Shown piece after piece: positions 11,486-26,350 of a DNA stretch of 64,000 nt; positions within the stretch are counted from its first letter, which is position 1, and each line of letters starts with the position of its first letter. This stretch comes from Bombus terrestris. Taxonomy: Eukaryota; Arthropoda; Insecta; Hymenoptera; Apidae. The notes beneath the pieces were generated by a model that searched no databases, was not told where the DNA came from, and saw only the letters and a program-made list of their open reading frames with translations. The stretch spans positions 434,001 through 498,000 of the forward strand of contig NW_025963562.1 in assembly GCF_910591885.1 (NCBI RefSeq), read 5' to 3'. Position numbers and translations under genes: made by a program.

Positions 11486-14400
11486 TTATATACTATTAGG
11501 TTATATGGTATAACGTTATATCGCATCACTATATGACGTATAACGATATATTGCATCACGCTATGACGTATAACGTTATATACTATTATGTTATGACGTA
11601 TAACGTTGTATTGCATCACTATAGGACGTGTAACGTTATATTGCATCACTATATGGCGTATAAACTTATACACTATTACGTTATAATGTATAACGTTATA
11701 TTCCATCACTATAGGGCGTATATCGTTATATTGCATCTCTATATGACGTATAGCGTTATATACTATTACGTTATAATGTACAACGTTATATTCCATCACT
11801 GTAGGACCTATAACGTTATAGTGCACCACCATATGACCTATAACGTTATATACTATTACGTTATGACGTATAACGTTATGTACTATTACGTTATAATGTA
11901 TAACGTTATATTCCATCACTATGAGACCTATAACGTTATATTGCACCACTATATGACGTACAACGTTATATACTATTACGTTATGACGTAAAACGTTATA
12001 TACTATTACGTTATTACGTATAACGTTATATCGCAACACTATATGACGTACGACGTTTTATACTATTACGTTATAACGTTTAGCGTTATATTGCATTACT
12101 ATATGATGCATAACGTTATATACTATTACGTTATGACGTATAACGTTATATACTATTACATTATGATGTATAACGTTATATACTATTACGTTATAATGTA
12201 TAACGTTATATTCCATCACTATGAGACCTATAACGTTATATTGCACCACTATATGAACTATAACGTTATATACTATTACGGTATGACGTATAACGTTATA
12301 TACTATCACGTTATGACGTAAAACGTTATATACTACTACGTTATAATGCATAACGTTATATGCCATCACTATAAGGCCTATAACGTTATATTGCACCCCT
12401 ATATGACGTATAACGTTATATACTATTACGTTATGACGTATAACGTTATGTACTATTACGTTATGACGTATAACGTTATATACTATTACGTTATAATGTA
12501 TAACGTTATATTCCATCATTATAAGGCCTATAATGTTATATACTATTACGTTATGACGTATAACGTTATTGACTATTACGTTATAATGTATATCGTTATA
12601 TTCCATCACTATGAGACCTATAACGTTATATTGCACCACCATATGACCTATAACGTTATATACTATTACGTTATGACGTATAACGTTATATACTATTACG
12701 TTATAATGTATAACGTTATATTCCATCACTATGAGACCTATAACGTTATATTGCACCACTATATGACGTACAACGATATATACTATTACGTTATGACGTA
12801 AAACGTTATATACTATTACGTTATTACGTATAACGTTATATCGCAACACTATATGACGTACGATGTTTTATACTATTACGTTATAACGTTTAGCGTTATA
12901 TTGCATTACTATATGATGCATAACGTTATATACTATTACGTTATGTCGTATAACGTTATATAATATTACGTTATGATGTATAACGTTATATACTATTACG
13001 TTATAATGTATAACGTTATATTCCATCACTATAGGATCTATAACGTTATATTGCACCACTATATGACGTATAATGTTATATACTATTACGTTATAATGTA
13101 TAACGTTATATTCCATCACTATGAGACCTATAACGTTATATTGCACCACTATATGAACTATAACGTTATATACTATTACGTTATGACGTATAACGTTATA
13201 TACTATTACGTTATAACGTAAAACGTTATATACTATTACGTTATAATGTATAACGTTATATGCCATCACTATAAGGCCTATAACGTTATATACTATTACG
13301 TTATGACGTATAACGTTATATAATATTACGTTATATTGTATAACGTTATATTCCATCACTGTAGGACCTATAACGTTATAGTGCACCACTATATGACGTA
13401 TAGCGTTATATACTATTACGTTATTACGTATAACGTTATGTACTATTACGTTATGACGTATAACGTTATATACTATTACGTTATAATGTATAACGTTATA
13501 TTCCATCACTATAAGACCTCTAACGTTATATTGCACCACAGCATGACGTATAACGTTATATACTATTACGTTATGACGTATAACGTTACGTACTATTACG
13601 TTATGACGTATAACGTTATATACTATTACGTTATAATGTATAACGTTATATTCCATCACTATAAGGCCTATAACGGTATATTGCACCACTACATGACGTA
13701 TAACGTTATATACTATTACGTTATGACGTATAACGTTATGTATTATTACGTTTTATACTATAACGTTATATTCCATCACTATAGGACCTATAACGTTATA
13801 TCGCATCACTATATGACGCATAACGATATATTGCATCACTATATGACGTATAACGTTATGTACTATTACATTATAAGGTATAACGTCATATACTATTAGG
13901 TTAGAAGGCATAACGTTGTATTGCATAACTATAGGACGTATAACGACATATTGCATCACTATATGGCGTATAACGTTATATACTATTACGTTATAATGTA
14001 TAACGTTATATTCCATCACTGTAGGACCTATAACGTTATAGTGCACCACTATATGACGTGTAGCGTTATATACCATTACGTTATTACGTATAACGTTATA
14101 TCGCATCACTATATGACGTGCGATGTTTTATAGTATTACGTTATAACGTTTAACGTTATATTGCACGACCATATGACGTATAACGTTATATTACATCACT
14201 GTAGGACCTATAACGTTATAGTGCACCACTATATGACGTATAGCGTTATATACTATTACGTTATTACGTATATCGTTATATACTATTACGTTATGACGTA
14301 TAACGTTATATACTATAACGTTATAATGTATAACGTTATATTCCATCACGATGAGACCTATAACGTTATATTGCACCACTATATGACGTACAACGTTATA

Positions 14401-14928
14401 TACTATTACGTTATGACGTAAAACGTTATATACTATTACGTTATGACGTATAACGTTATATACAATTATGTTATAACGTATAAAGGTATATCGCATCACA
14501 ATATGAGGTATAACGTTATATTGCATCACTATATGACGTATAACGATATATTGCATCACTATATGACGTATAACGTTATATAATATTACGTTATAACGTA
14601 TAACTTTATATACTATTACGTTATGACGTATAACGTTATATACTATTGCGTTATAATGTATAACGTCATATACTGTTAGGTTATAAGGTATAACTTTGTA
14701 TTGCATATCTATAGGACGTATAACGATATATTGCATCACAATATGACGTATAACGTTATATGCTATTACGTTAGAATGTATAACGTTATATTCCATCACT
14801 ATAGGACCTATAACGTTTAATCTCCTCACTATATGACGTATAACGATATATTGCATCACTATATGACGTATAACGTTATATACTATTACGTTATAACCTA
14901 TAACGTGGTATTCTATTACGTTATGTCG
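11486..14928. repeat. 3,443-bp HOR, copy 1
   Basis: From one 23-bp monomer to the next: 114 monomers of 30 bp plus one of 23 bp. Copy 1 differs from copies 2-4 at scattered bases, for example CACGCTATGACG near 11557 where the others have CACTCTATGACG, and ATATTGCATCTC near 11729 where the others have ATATCACATCTC. It therefore appears to be an outlier to the tight group of copies 2-4. Confidence 0.93.
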
Positions 14929-17900
14929 TTATATACTATTAGGTTATATGGTATAACGTTATATCGCATCACTATATGACGTATAACGATATATTGCATC
15001 ACTCTATGACGTATAACGTTATATACTATTATGTTATGACGTATAACGTTGTATTGCATCACTATAGGACGTGTAACGTTATATTGCATCACTATATGGC
15101 GTATAAACTTATACACTATTACGTTATAATGTATAACGTTATATTCCATCACTATAGGGCGTATATCGTTATATCACATCTCTATATGACGTATAGCGTT
15201 ATATACTATTACGTTATAATGTACAACGTTATATTCCATCACTGTAGGACCTATAACGTTATAGTGCACCACGATATGACCTATAACGTTATATACTATT
15301 ACGTTATGACGTATAACGTTATGTACTATTACGTTATAATGTATAACGTTATATTCCATCACTATGAGACCTATAACGTTATATTGCACCACTATATGAC
15401 GTACAACGTTATATACTATTACGTTATGACGTAAAACGTTATATACTATTACGTTATTACGTATAACGTTATATCGCAACACTATATGACGTACAACGTT
15501 TTATACTATTACGTTATAACGTTTAGCGTTATATTGCATTACTATATGATGCATAACGTTATATACTATTACGTTATGACGTATAACGTTATATACTATT
15601 ACGTTATGATGTATAACGTTATATACTATTACGTTATAATGTATAACGTTATATTCCATCACTATGAGACCTATAACGTTATATTGCACCACTATATGAA
15701 CTATAACGTTATATACTATTACGTTATGACGTATAACGTTATATACTATTACGTTAAGACGTAAAACGTTATATACTATTACGTTATAATGTATAACGTT
15801 ATATGCCATCACTATAAGGCCCATAACGTTATATTGCACCCCTATATGACGTATAACGTTATATACTATTACGTTATGACGTATAACGTTATGTACTGTT
15901 ACGTTATGACGTATAACGTTATATACTATTACGTTATAATGTATAACGTTATATTCCATCATTATAAGGCCTATAACGTTATATACTATTACGTTATGAC
16001 GTATAACGTTATTGACTATTACGTTATAATGTATATCGTTATATTCCATCACTATGAGACCTATAACGTTATATTGCACCACCATATGACCTATAACGTT
16101 ATATACTATTACGTTATGACGTATAACGTTATATACTATTACGTTATAATGTATAACGTTATATTCCATCACTATGAGACCTATAACGTTATATTGCACC
16201 ACTATATGACGTACAACGATATATACTATTACGTTATGACGTAAAACGTTATATACTATTACGTTATTACGTATAACGTTATATCGCAACACTATATGAC
16301 GTACGATGTTTTATACTATTACGTTATAACGTTTAGCGTTATATTGCATTACTATATGATGCATAACGTTATATACTATTACGTTATGTCGTATAACGTT
16401 ATATAATATTACGTTATGATGTATAACGTTATATACTATTACGTTATAATGTATAACGTTATATTCCATCACTATAGGATCTATAACGTTATATTGCACC
16501 ACTATATGACGTATAATGTTATATACTATTACGTTATAATGTATAACGTTATATTCCATCACTATGAGACCTATAACGTTATATTGCACCACTATATGAA
16601 CTATAACGTTATATACTATTACGTTATGACGTATAACGTTATATACTATTACGTTATAACGTAAAACGTTATATACTATTACGTTATAATGTATAACGTT
16701 ATATGCCATCACTATAAGGCCTATAACGTTATATACTATTACGTTATGACGTATAACGTTATATAATATTACGTTATATTGTATAACGTTATATTCCATC
16801 ACTGTAGGACCTATAACGTTATAGTGCACCACTATATGACGTATAGCGTTATATACTATTACGTTATTACGTATAACGTTATGTACTATTACGTTATGAC
16901 GTATAACGTTATATACTATTACGTTATAATGTATAACGTTATATTCCATCACTATAAGACCTCTAACGTTATATTGCACCACTACATGACGTATAACGTT
17001 ATATACTATTACGTTATGACGTATAACGTTATGTACTATTACGTTATGACGTATAACGTTATATACTATTACGTTATAATGTATAACGTTATATTCCATC
17101 ACTATAAGGCCTATAACGGTATATTGCACCACTACATGACGTATAACGTTATATACTATTACGTTATGACGTATAACGTTATGTATTATTACGTTTTATA
17201 CTATAACGTTATATTCCATCACTATAGGACCTATAACGTTATATCGCATCACTATATGACGCATAACGATATATTGCATCACTATATGACGTATAACGTT
17301 ATGTACTATTACATTATAAGGTATAACGTCATATACTATTAGGTTAGAAGGCATAACGTTGTATTGCATAACTATAGGACGTATAACGACATATTGCATC
17401 ACTATATGGCGTATAACGTTATATACTATTACGTTATAATGTATAACGTTATATTCCATCACTGTAGGACCTATAACGTTATAGTGCACCACTATATGAC
17501 GTGTAGCGTTATATACCATTACGTTATTACGTATAACGTTATATCGCATCACTATATGACGTGCGATGTTTTATAGTATTACGTTATAACGTTTAACGTT
17601 ATATTGCACGACTATATGACGTATAACGTTATATTACATCACTGTAGGACCTATAACGTTATAGTGCACCACTATATGACGTATAGCGTTATATACTATT
17701 ACGTTATTACGTATATCGTTATATACTATTACGTTATGACGTATAACGTTATATACTATAACGTAATAGTATATAACGTTATATTCCATCACGATGAGAC
17801 CTATAACGTTATATTGCACCACTATATGACGTACAACGTTATATACTATTACGTTATGACGTAAAACGTTATATACTATTACGTTATGACGTATAACGTT

Positions 17901-18371
17901 ATATACAATTATGTTATAACGTATAAAGGTATATCGCATCACAATATGAGGTATAACGTTATATTGCATCACTATATGACGTATAACGATATATTGCATC
18001 ACTATATGACGTATAACGTTATATAATATTACGTTATAACGTATAACTTTATATACTATTACGTTATGACGTATAACGTTATATACTATTGCGTTATAAT
18101 GTATAACGTCATATACTGTTAGGTTATAAGGTATAACTTTGTATTGCATATCTATAGGACGTATAACGATATATTGCATCACAATATGACGTATAACGTT
18201 ATATGCTATTACGTTAGAATGTATAACGTTATATTCCATCACTATAGGACCTATAACGTTTAATCTCCTCACTATATGACGTATAACGATATATTGCATC
18301 ACTATATGACGTATAACGTTATATACTATTACGTTATAACCTATAACGTGGTATTCTATTACGTTATGTCG
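14929..18371. repeat. 3,443-bp HOR, copy 2
   Basis: Full-length copy, nearly base-for-base identical to copy 4 in the stretches compared. It carries a private cluster of three substitutions at 17757-17783 that turns one monomer into its own reverse complement (listed separately). Confidence 0.93.
17757..17783 (-). repeat. Monomer segment reading as inverted class X
   Basis: Bases 17757-17783 read TATAACGTAATAGTA followed by TATAACGTTATA. This is the exact reverse complement of positions 1-27 of a class X monomer ending ATAACG or ATAATG. Sister HOR copies (about 14314, 19070 and 22513) have TATAACGTTATAATG in this place, a difference of only three clustered bases. The segment is bounded by the palindrome, so inversion or template switching through a hairpin would leave exactly this trace. 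Three independent substitutions are the alternative. Confidence 0.6.
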
Positions 18372-19684
18372 TTATATACTATTAGGTTATATGGTATAAC
18401 GTTATATCGCATCACTATATGACGTATAACGATATATTGCATCACTCTATGACGTATAACGTTATATACTATTATGTTATGACGTATAACGTTGTATTGC
18501 ATCACTATAGGACGTGTAACGTTATATTGCATCACTATATGGCGTATAAACTTATACACTATTACGTTATAATGTATAACGTTATATTCCATCACTATAG
18601 GGCGTATATCGTTATATCACATCTCTATATGACGTATAGCGTTATATACTATTACGTTATAATGTACAACGTTATATTCCATCACTGTAGGACCTATAAC
18701 GTTATAGTGCACCACGATATGACCTATAACGTTATATACTATTACGTTATGACGTATAACGTTATGTACTATTACGTTATAATGTATAACGTTATATTCC
18801 ATCACTATGAGACCTATAACGTTATATTGCACCACTATATGACGTACAACGTTATATACTATTACGTTATGACGTAAAACGTTATATACTATTACGTTAT
18901 TACGTATAACGTTATATCGCAACACTATATGACGTACGACGTTTTATACTATTACGTTATAACGTTTAGCGTTATAGTGCACCACTATATGATGCATAAC
19001 GTTATATACTATTACGTTATTACGTATATCGTTATATACTATTACGTTATGACGTATAACGTTATATACTATAACGTTATAATGTATAACGTTATATTCC
19101 ATCACGATGAGACCTATAACGTTATATTGCACCACTATATGACGTACAACGTTATATACTATTACGTTATGACGTAAAACGTTATATACTATTACGTTAT
19201 GACGTATAACGTTATATACAATTATGTTATAACGTATAAAGGTATATCGCATCACAATATGAGGTATAACGTTATATTGCATCACTATATGACGTATAAC
19301 GATATATTGCATCACTATATGACGTATAACGTTATATAATATTACGTTATAACGTATAACTTTATATACTATTACGTTATGACGTATAACGTTATATACT
19401 ATTACGTTATAATGTATAACGTCATATACTGTTAGGTTATAAGGTATAACTTTTTATTGCATATCTATAGGACGTATAACGATATATTGCATCACAATAT
19501 GACGTATAACGTTATATGCTATTACGTTAGAATGTATAACGTTATATTCCATCACTATAGGACCTATAACGTTTAATCTCCTCACTATATGACGTATAAC
19601 CATATATTGCATCACTATATGACGTATAACGTTATATACTATTACGTTATAACCTATAACGTGGTATTCTATTACGTTATGTCG
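18372..19684. repeat. 3,443-bp HOR, copy 3, shortened to 1,313 bp
   Basis: Starts and ends like the full copies but is 2,130 bp shorter, exactly 71 monomers. The left part follows HOR positions equivalent to 14929-15520 and the right part those equivalent to 17700-18371. The join lies at about 18965-19030 and keeps perfect register, as expected from unequal exchange between monomers. Confidence 0.93.
18965..19030. repeat. Patchwork junction of the 71-monomer deletion
   Basis: Four short tracts alternate between the two parental positions: TTTAGCG (left parent), TTATAGTGCACC (right parent), GATGCATAACG (left parent), then TTATTACGTATATCG (right parent). A simple crossover would switch once. 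The alternation resembles a heteroduplex resolved by patchy mismatch repair, or repeated short template switches. Confidence 0.7.
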
Positions 19685-22600
19685 TTATATACTATTAGGT
19701 TATATGGTATAACGTTATATCGCATCACTATATGACGTATAACGATATATTGCATCACTCTATGACGTATAACGTTATATACTATTATGTTATGACGTAT
19801 AACGTTGTATTGCATCACTATAGGACGTGTAACGTTATATTGCATCACTATATGGCGTATAAACTTATACACTATTACGTTATAATGTATAACGTTATAT
19901 TCCATCACTATAGGGCGTATATCGTTATATCACATCTCTATATGACGTATAGCGTTATATACTATTACGTTATAATGTACAACGTTATATTCCATCACTG
20001 TAGGACCTATAACGTTATAGTGCACCACGATATGACCTATAACGTTATATACTATTACGTTATGACGTATAACGTTATGTACTATTACGTTATAATGTAT
20101 AACGTTATATTCCATCACTATGAGACCTATAACGTTATATTGCACCACTATATGACGTACAACGTTATATACTATTACGTTATGACGTAAAACGTTATAT
20201 ACTATTACGTTATTACGTATAACGTTATATCGCAACACTATATGACGTACGACGTTATATACTATTACGTTATAACGTTTAGCGTTATATTGCATTACTA
20301 TATGATGCATAACGTTATATACTATTACGTTATGACGTATAACGTTATATACTATTACGTTATGATGTATAACGTTATATACTATTACGTTATAATGTAT
20401 AACGTTATATTCCATCACTATGAGACCTATAACGTTATATTGCACCACTATATGAACTATAACGTTATATACTATTACGTTATGACGTATAACGTTATAT
20501 ACTATTACGTTAAGACGTAAAACGTTATATACTATTACGTTATAATGTATAACGTTATATGCCATCACTATAAGGCCCATAACGTTATATTGCACCCCTA
20601 TATGACGTATAACGTTATATACTATTACGTTATGACGTATAACGTTATGTACTGTTACGTTATGACGTATAACGTTATATACTATTACGTTATAATGTAT
20701 AACGTTATATTCCATCATTATAAGGCCTATAACGTTATATACTATTACGTTATGACGTATAACGTTATTGACTATTACGTTATAATGTATATCGTTATAT
20801 TCCATCACTATGAGACCTATAACGTTATATTGCACCACCATATGACCTATAACGTTATATACTATTACGTTATGACGTATAACGTTATATACTATTACGT
20901 TATAATGTATAACGTTATATTCCATCACTATGAGACCTATAACGTTATATTGCACCACTATATGACGTACAACGATATATACTATTACGTTATGACGTAA
21001 AACGTTATATACTATTACGTTATTACGTATAACGTTATATCGCAACACTATATGACGTACGATGTTTTATACTATTACGTTATAACGTTTAGCGTTATAT
21101 TGCATTACTATATGATGCATAACGTTATATACTATTACGTTATGTCGTATAACGTTATATAATATTACGTTATGATGTATAACGTTATATACTATTACGT
21201 TATAATGTATAACGTTATATTCCATCACTATAGGATCTATAACGTTATATTGCACCACTATATGACGTATAATGTTATATACTATTACGTTATAATGTAT
21301 AACGTTATATTCCATCACTATGAGACCTATAACGTTATATTGCACCACTATATGAACTATAACGTTATATACTATTACGTTATGACGTATAACGTTATAT
21401 ACTATTACGTTATAACGTAAAACGTTATATACTATTACGTTATAATGTATAACGTTATATGCCATCACTATAAGGCCTATAACGTTATATACTATTACGT
21501 TATGACGTATAACGTTATATAATATTACGTTATATTGTATAACGTTATATTCCATCACTGTAGGACCTATAACGTTATAGTGCACCACTATATGACGTAT
21601 AGCGTTATATACTATTACGTTATTACGTATAACGTTATGTACTATTACGTTATGACGTATAACGTTATATACTATTACGTTATAATGTATAACGTTATAT
21701 TCCATCACTATAAGACCTCTAACGTTATATTGCACCACTGCATGACGTATAACGTTATATACTATTACGTTATGACGTATAACGTTACGTACTATTACGT
21801 TATGACGTATAACGTTATATACTATTACGTTATAATGTATAACGTTATATTCCATCACTATAAGGCCTATAACGGTATATTGCACCACTACATGACGTAT
21901 AACGTTATATACTATTACGTTATGACGTATAACGTTATGTATTATTACGTTTTATACTATAACGTTATATTCCATCACTATAGGACCTATAACGTTATAT
22001 CGCATCACTATATGACGCATAACGATATATTGCATCACTATATGACGTATAACGTTATGTACTATTACATTATAAGGTATAACGTCATATACTATTAGGT
22101 TAGAAGGCATAACGTTGTATTGCATAACTATAGGACGTATAACGACATATTGCATCACTATATGGCGTATAACGTTATATACTATTACGTTATAATGTAT
22201 AACGTTATATTCCATCACTGTAGGACCTATAACGTTATAGTGCACCACTATATGACGTGTAGCGTTATATACCATTACGTTATTACGTATAACGTTATAT
22301 CGCATCACTATATGACGTGCGATGTTTTATAGTATTGCGTTATAACGTTTAACGTTATATTGCACGACTATATGACGTATAACGTTATATTACATCACTG
22401 TAGGACCTATAACGTTATAGTGCACCACTATATGACGTATAGCGTTATATACTATTACGTTATTACGTATATCGTTATATACTATTACGTTATGACGTAT
22501 AACGTTATATACTATAACGTTATAATGTATAACGTTATATTCCATCACGATGAGACCTATAACGTTATATTGCACCACTATATGACGTACAACGTTATAT

Positions 22601-23127
22601 ACTATTACGTTATGACGTAAAACGTTATATACTATTACGTTATGACGTATAACGTTATATACAATTATGTTATAACGTATAAAGGTATATCGCATCACAA
22701 TATGAGGTATAACGTTATATTGCATCACTATATGACGTATAACGATATATTGCATCACTATATGACGTATAACGTTATATAATATTACGTTATAACGTAT
22801 AACTTTATATACTATTACGTTATGACGTATAACGTTATATACTATTGCGTTATAATGTATAACGTCATATACTGTTAGGTTATAAGGTATAACTTTGTAT
22901 TGCATATCTATAGGACGTATAACGATATATTGCATCACAATATGACGTATAACGTTATATGCTATTACGTTAGAATGTATAACGTTATATTCCATCACTA
23001 TAGGACCTATAACGTTTAATCTCCTCACTATATGACGTATAACGATATATTGCATCACTATATGACGTATAACGTTATATACTATTACGTTATAACCTAT
23101 AACGTGGTATTCTATTACGTTATGTCG
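19685..23127. repeat. 3,443-bp HOR, copy 4
   Basis: Full-length copy, very close to copy 2 throughout. It lacks the inverted segment of copy 2. One visible difference is TACGACGTTATATAC near 20248, where copies 2 and 3 have TTTTATAC. Confidence 0.93.
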
Positions 23128-26100
23128 TTATATACTATTAGGTTATATGGTATAACGTTATATCGCATCACTATATGACGTATAACGATATATTGCATCA
23201 CTCTATGACGTATAACGTTATATACTATTATGTTATGACGTATAACGTTGTATTGCATCACTATAGGACGTGTAACGTTATATTGCATCACTATATGGCG
23301 TATAAACTTATACACTATTACGTTATAATGTATAACGTTATATTCCATCACTATAGGGCGTATATCGTTATATCACATCTCTATATGACGTATAGCGTTA
23401 TATACTATTACGTTATAATGTACAACGTTATATTCCATCACTGTAGGACCTATAACGTTATAGTGCACCACGATATGACCTATAACGTTATATACTATTA
23501 CGTTATGACGTATAACGTTATTTACTATTACGTTATAATGTATAACGTTATATTCCATCACTATGAGACCTATAACGTTATATTGCACCACTATATGACG
23601 TACAACGTTATATACTATTACGTTATGACGTAAAACGTTATATACTATTACGTTATTACGTATAACGTTATATCGCAACACTATATGACGTACGACGTTT
23701 TATACTATTACGTTATAACGTTTAGCGTTATATTGCATTACTATATGATGCATAACGTTATATACTATTACGTTATGACGTATAACGTTATATACTATTA
23801 CGTTATGATGTATAACGTTATATACTATTACGTTATAATGTATAACGTTATATTCCATCACTATGAGACCTATAACGTTATATTGCACCACTATATGAAC
23901 TATAACGTTATATACTATTACGTTATGACGTATAACGTTATATACTATTACGTTAAGACGTAAAACGTTATATACTATTACGTTATAATGTATAACGTTA
24001 TATGCCATCACTATAAGGCCCATAACGTTATATTGCACCCCTATATGACGTATAACGTTATATACTATTACGTTATGACGTATAACGTTATGTACTGTTA
24101 CGTTATGACGTATAACGTTATATACTATTACGTTATAATGTATAACGTTATATTCCATCATTATAAGGCCTATAACGTTATATACTATTACGTTATGACG
24201 TATAACGTTATATACTATTACGTTATAATGTATAACGTTATATTCCATCACTATGAGACCTATAACGTTATATTGCACCACCATATGACCTATAACGTTA
24301 TATACTATTACGTTATGACGTATAACGTTATATACTATTACGTTATAATGTATAACGTTATATTCCATCACTATGAGACCTATAACGTTATATTGCACCA
24401 CTATATGACGTACAACGATATATACTATTACGTTATGACGTAAAACGTTATATACTATTACGTTATTACGTATAACGTTATATCGCAACACTATATGACG
24501 TACGATGTTTTATACTATTACGTTATAACGTTTAGCGTTATATTGCATTACTATATGATGCATAACGTTATATACTATTACGTTATTACGTATAACGTTA
24601 TGTATTATTACGTTTTATACTATAACGTTATATTCCATCACTATAGGACCTATAACGTTATATCGCATCCCTATATGACGCATAACGATATATTGCATCA
24701 CTATATGACGTATAACGTTATATACTATTTCATTATAAGGTATAACGTCATATACTATTAGGTTACAAGGTATAACGTTGTATTGCATAACTATAGGACG
24801 TATAACGACATATTGCATCACTATATGGCGTATAACGTTATATACTATTACGTTATAATGTATAACGTTATATTCCATCACTGTAGGACCTATAACGTTA
24901 TAGTGCACCACTATATGACGTGTAGCGTTATATACCATTACGTTATTACGTATAACGTTATATCGCATCACTATATGACGTGCGATGTTTTATAGTATTA
25001 CGTTATAACGTTTAACGTTATATTGCACGACTATATGACGTATAACGTTATATTCCATCACTGTAGGACCTATAACGTTATAGTGCACCACTATATGACG
25101 TATAGCGTTATATACTATTACGTTATGACGTATATCGTTATATACTATTACGTTATGACGTATAACGTTATATACTATTACGTTATAATGTATAACGTTA
25201 TATTCCATCACGATGAGACCTATAACGTTATATTGCACCACTATATGACGTACAACGTTATATACTATTACGTTATGACGTAAAACGTTATATACTATTA
25301 CGTTATTACGTAAAACGTTATATCGCAACACTATATGACGTACGATGTTTTATACTATTACGTTATAACGTTTAGCGTTATATTGCATTACTATATGATG
25401 CATAACGTTATATACTATTACGTTATGACGTATAACGTTATATAATATTACGTTATGATGTATAACGTTATATACTATTACGTTATAATGTATAACGTTA
25501 TATTCCATCACTATAGGATCTATAACGTTATATTGCAGCACTATATGACGTATAATGTTATATACTATTACGTTATAATGTATAACGTTATATTCCATCA
25601 CTATGAGACCTATAACGTTATATTGCACCACTATATGAACTATAATGTTATATACTATTACGTTATGACGTATAACGTTATATACTATTACGTTATGACG
25701 TAAAACGTTATATACTATTACGTTATAATGTATAACGTTATATGCCATCACTATAAGGCCTATAACGTTATATACTATTACGTTATGACGTATAACGTTA
25801 TACATTATAACGTTATATTGTATAACGTTATATTCCATCACTGTAGGACCTATAACGTTATAGTGCACCACTATATGACGTATAGCGTTATATACTATTA
25901 CGTTATTACGTATAACGTTATGTACTATTACGTTATGACGTATAACGTTATATACTATTACGTTATAATGTATAACGTTATATTCCATCACTATAAGACC
26001 TCTAACGTTATATTGCACCACTGCATGACGTATAACGTTATATACTATTACGTTATGACGTATAACGTTACGTACTATTACGTTATGACGTATAACGTTA

Positions 26101-26350
26101 TGTACTATTACGTTATGACGTATAACGTTATATACTATTACGTTATAATGTATAACGTTATATTCCATCACTATAAGACCTCTAACGTTATATTGCACCA
26201 CTGCATGACGTATAACGTTATATACTATTACGTTATGACGTATAACGTTATGTACTATTACGTTCTGACGTGTAATGTTATATACTATTACGTTATAATG
26301 TATAACGTTATATTCCATCACTATAAGGCCTATAACGTTATATTGCACCA
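23128..26350. repeat. 3,443-bp HOR, copy 5, rearranged and incomplete
   Basis: Follows copy 4 at an offset of 3,443 bp up to about 24.5 kb, then carries an about 840-bp (28-monomer) insertion, then resumes at HOR positions equivalent to 21067-21888 up to about 26.35 kb. It does not reach another 23-bp monomer; instead the array changes to sequence matching the start of the window. Near 24200 this copy has normal monomers where copies 2 and 4 carry ATTGACTATT. Confidence 0.8.
24510..25349. repeat. 28-monomer insertion inside HOR copy 5
   Basis: After this block, sequence equivalent to copy 4 position 21067 appears at 25350, although the 3,443-bp offset would place it at 24510. The inserted material matches later HOR positions (for example 24615-24971 matches 21952-22308 at offset 2,663). 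It is therefore a displaced duplicate and not foreign DNA. Edges are approximate to about one monomer. Confidence 0.7.
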
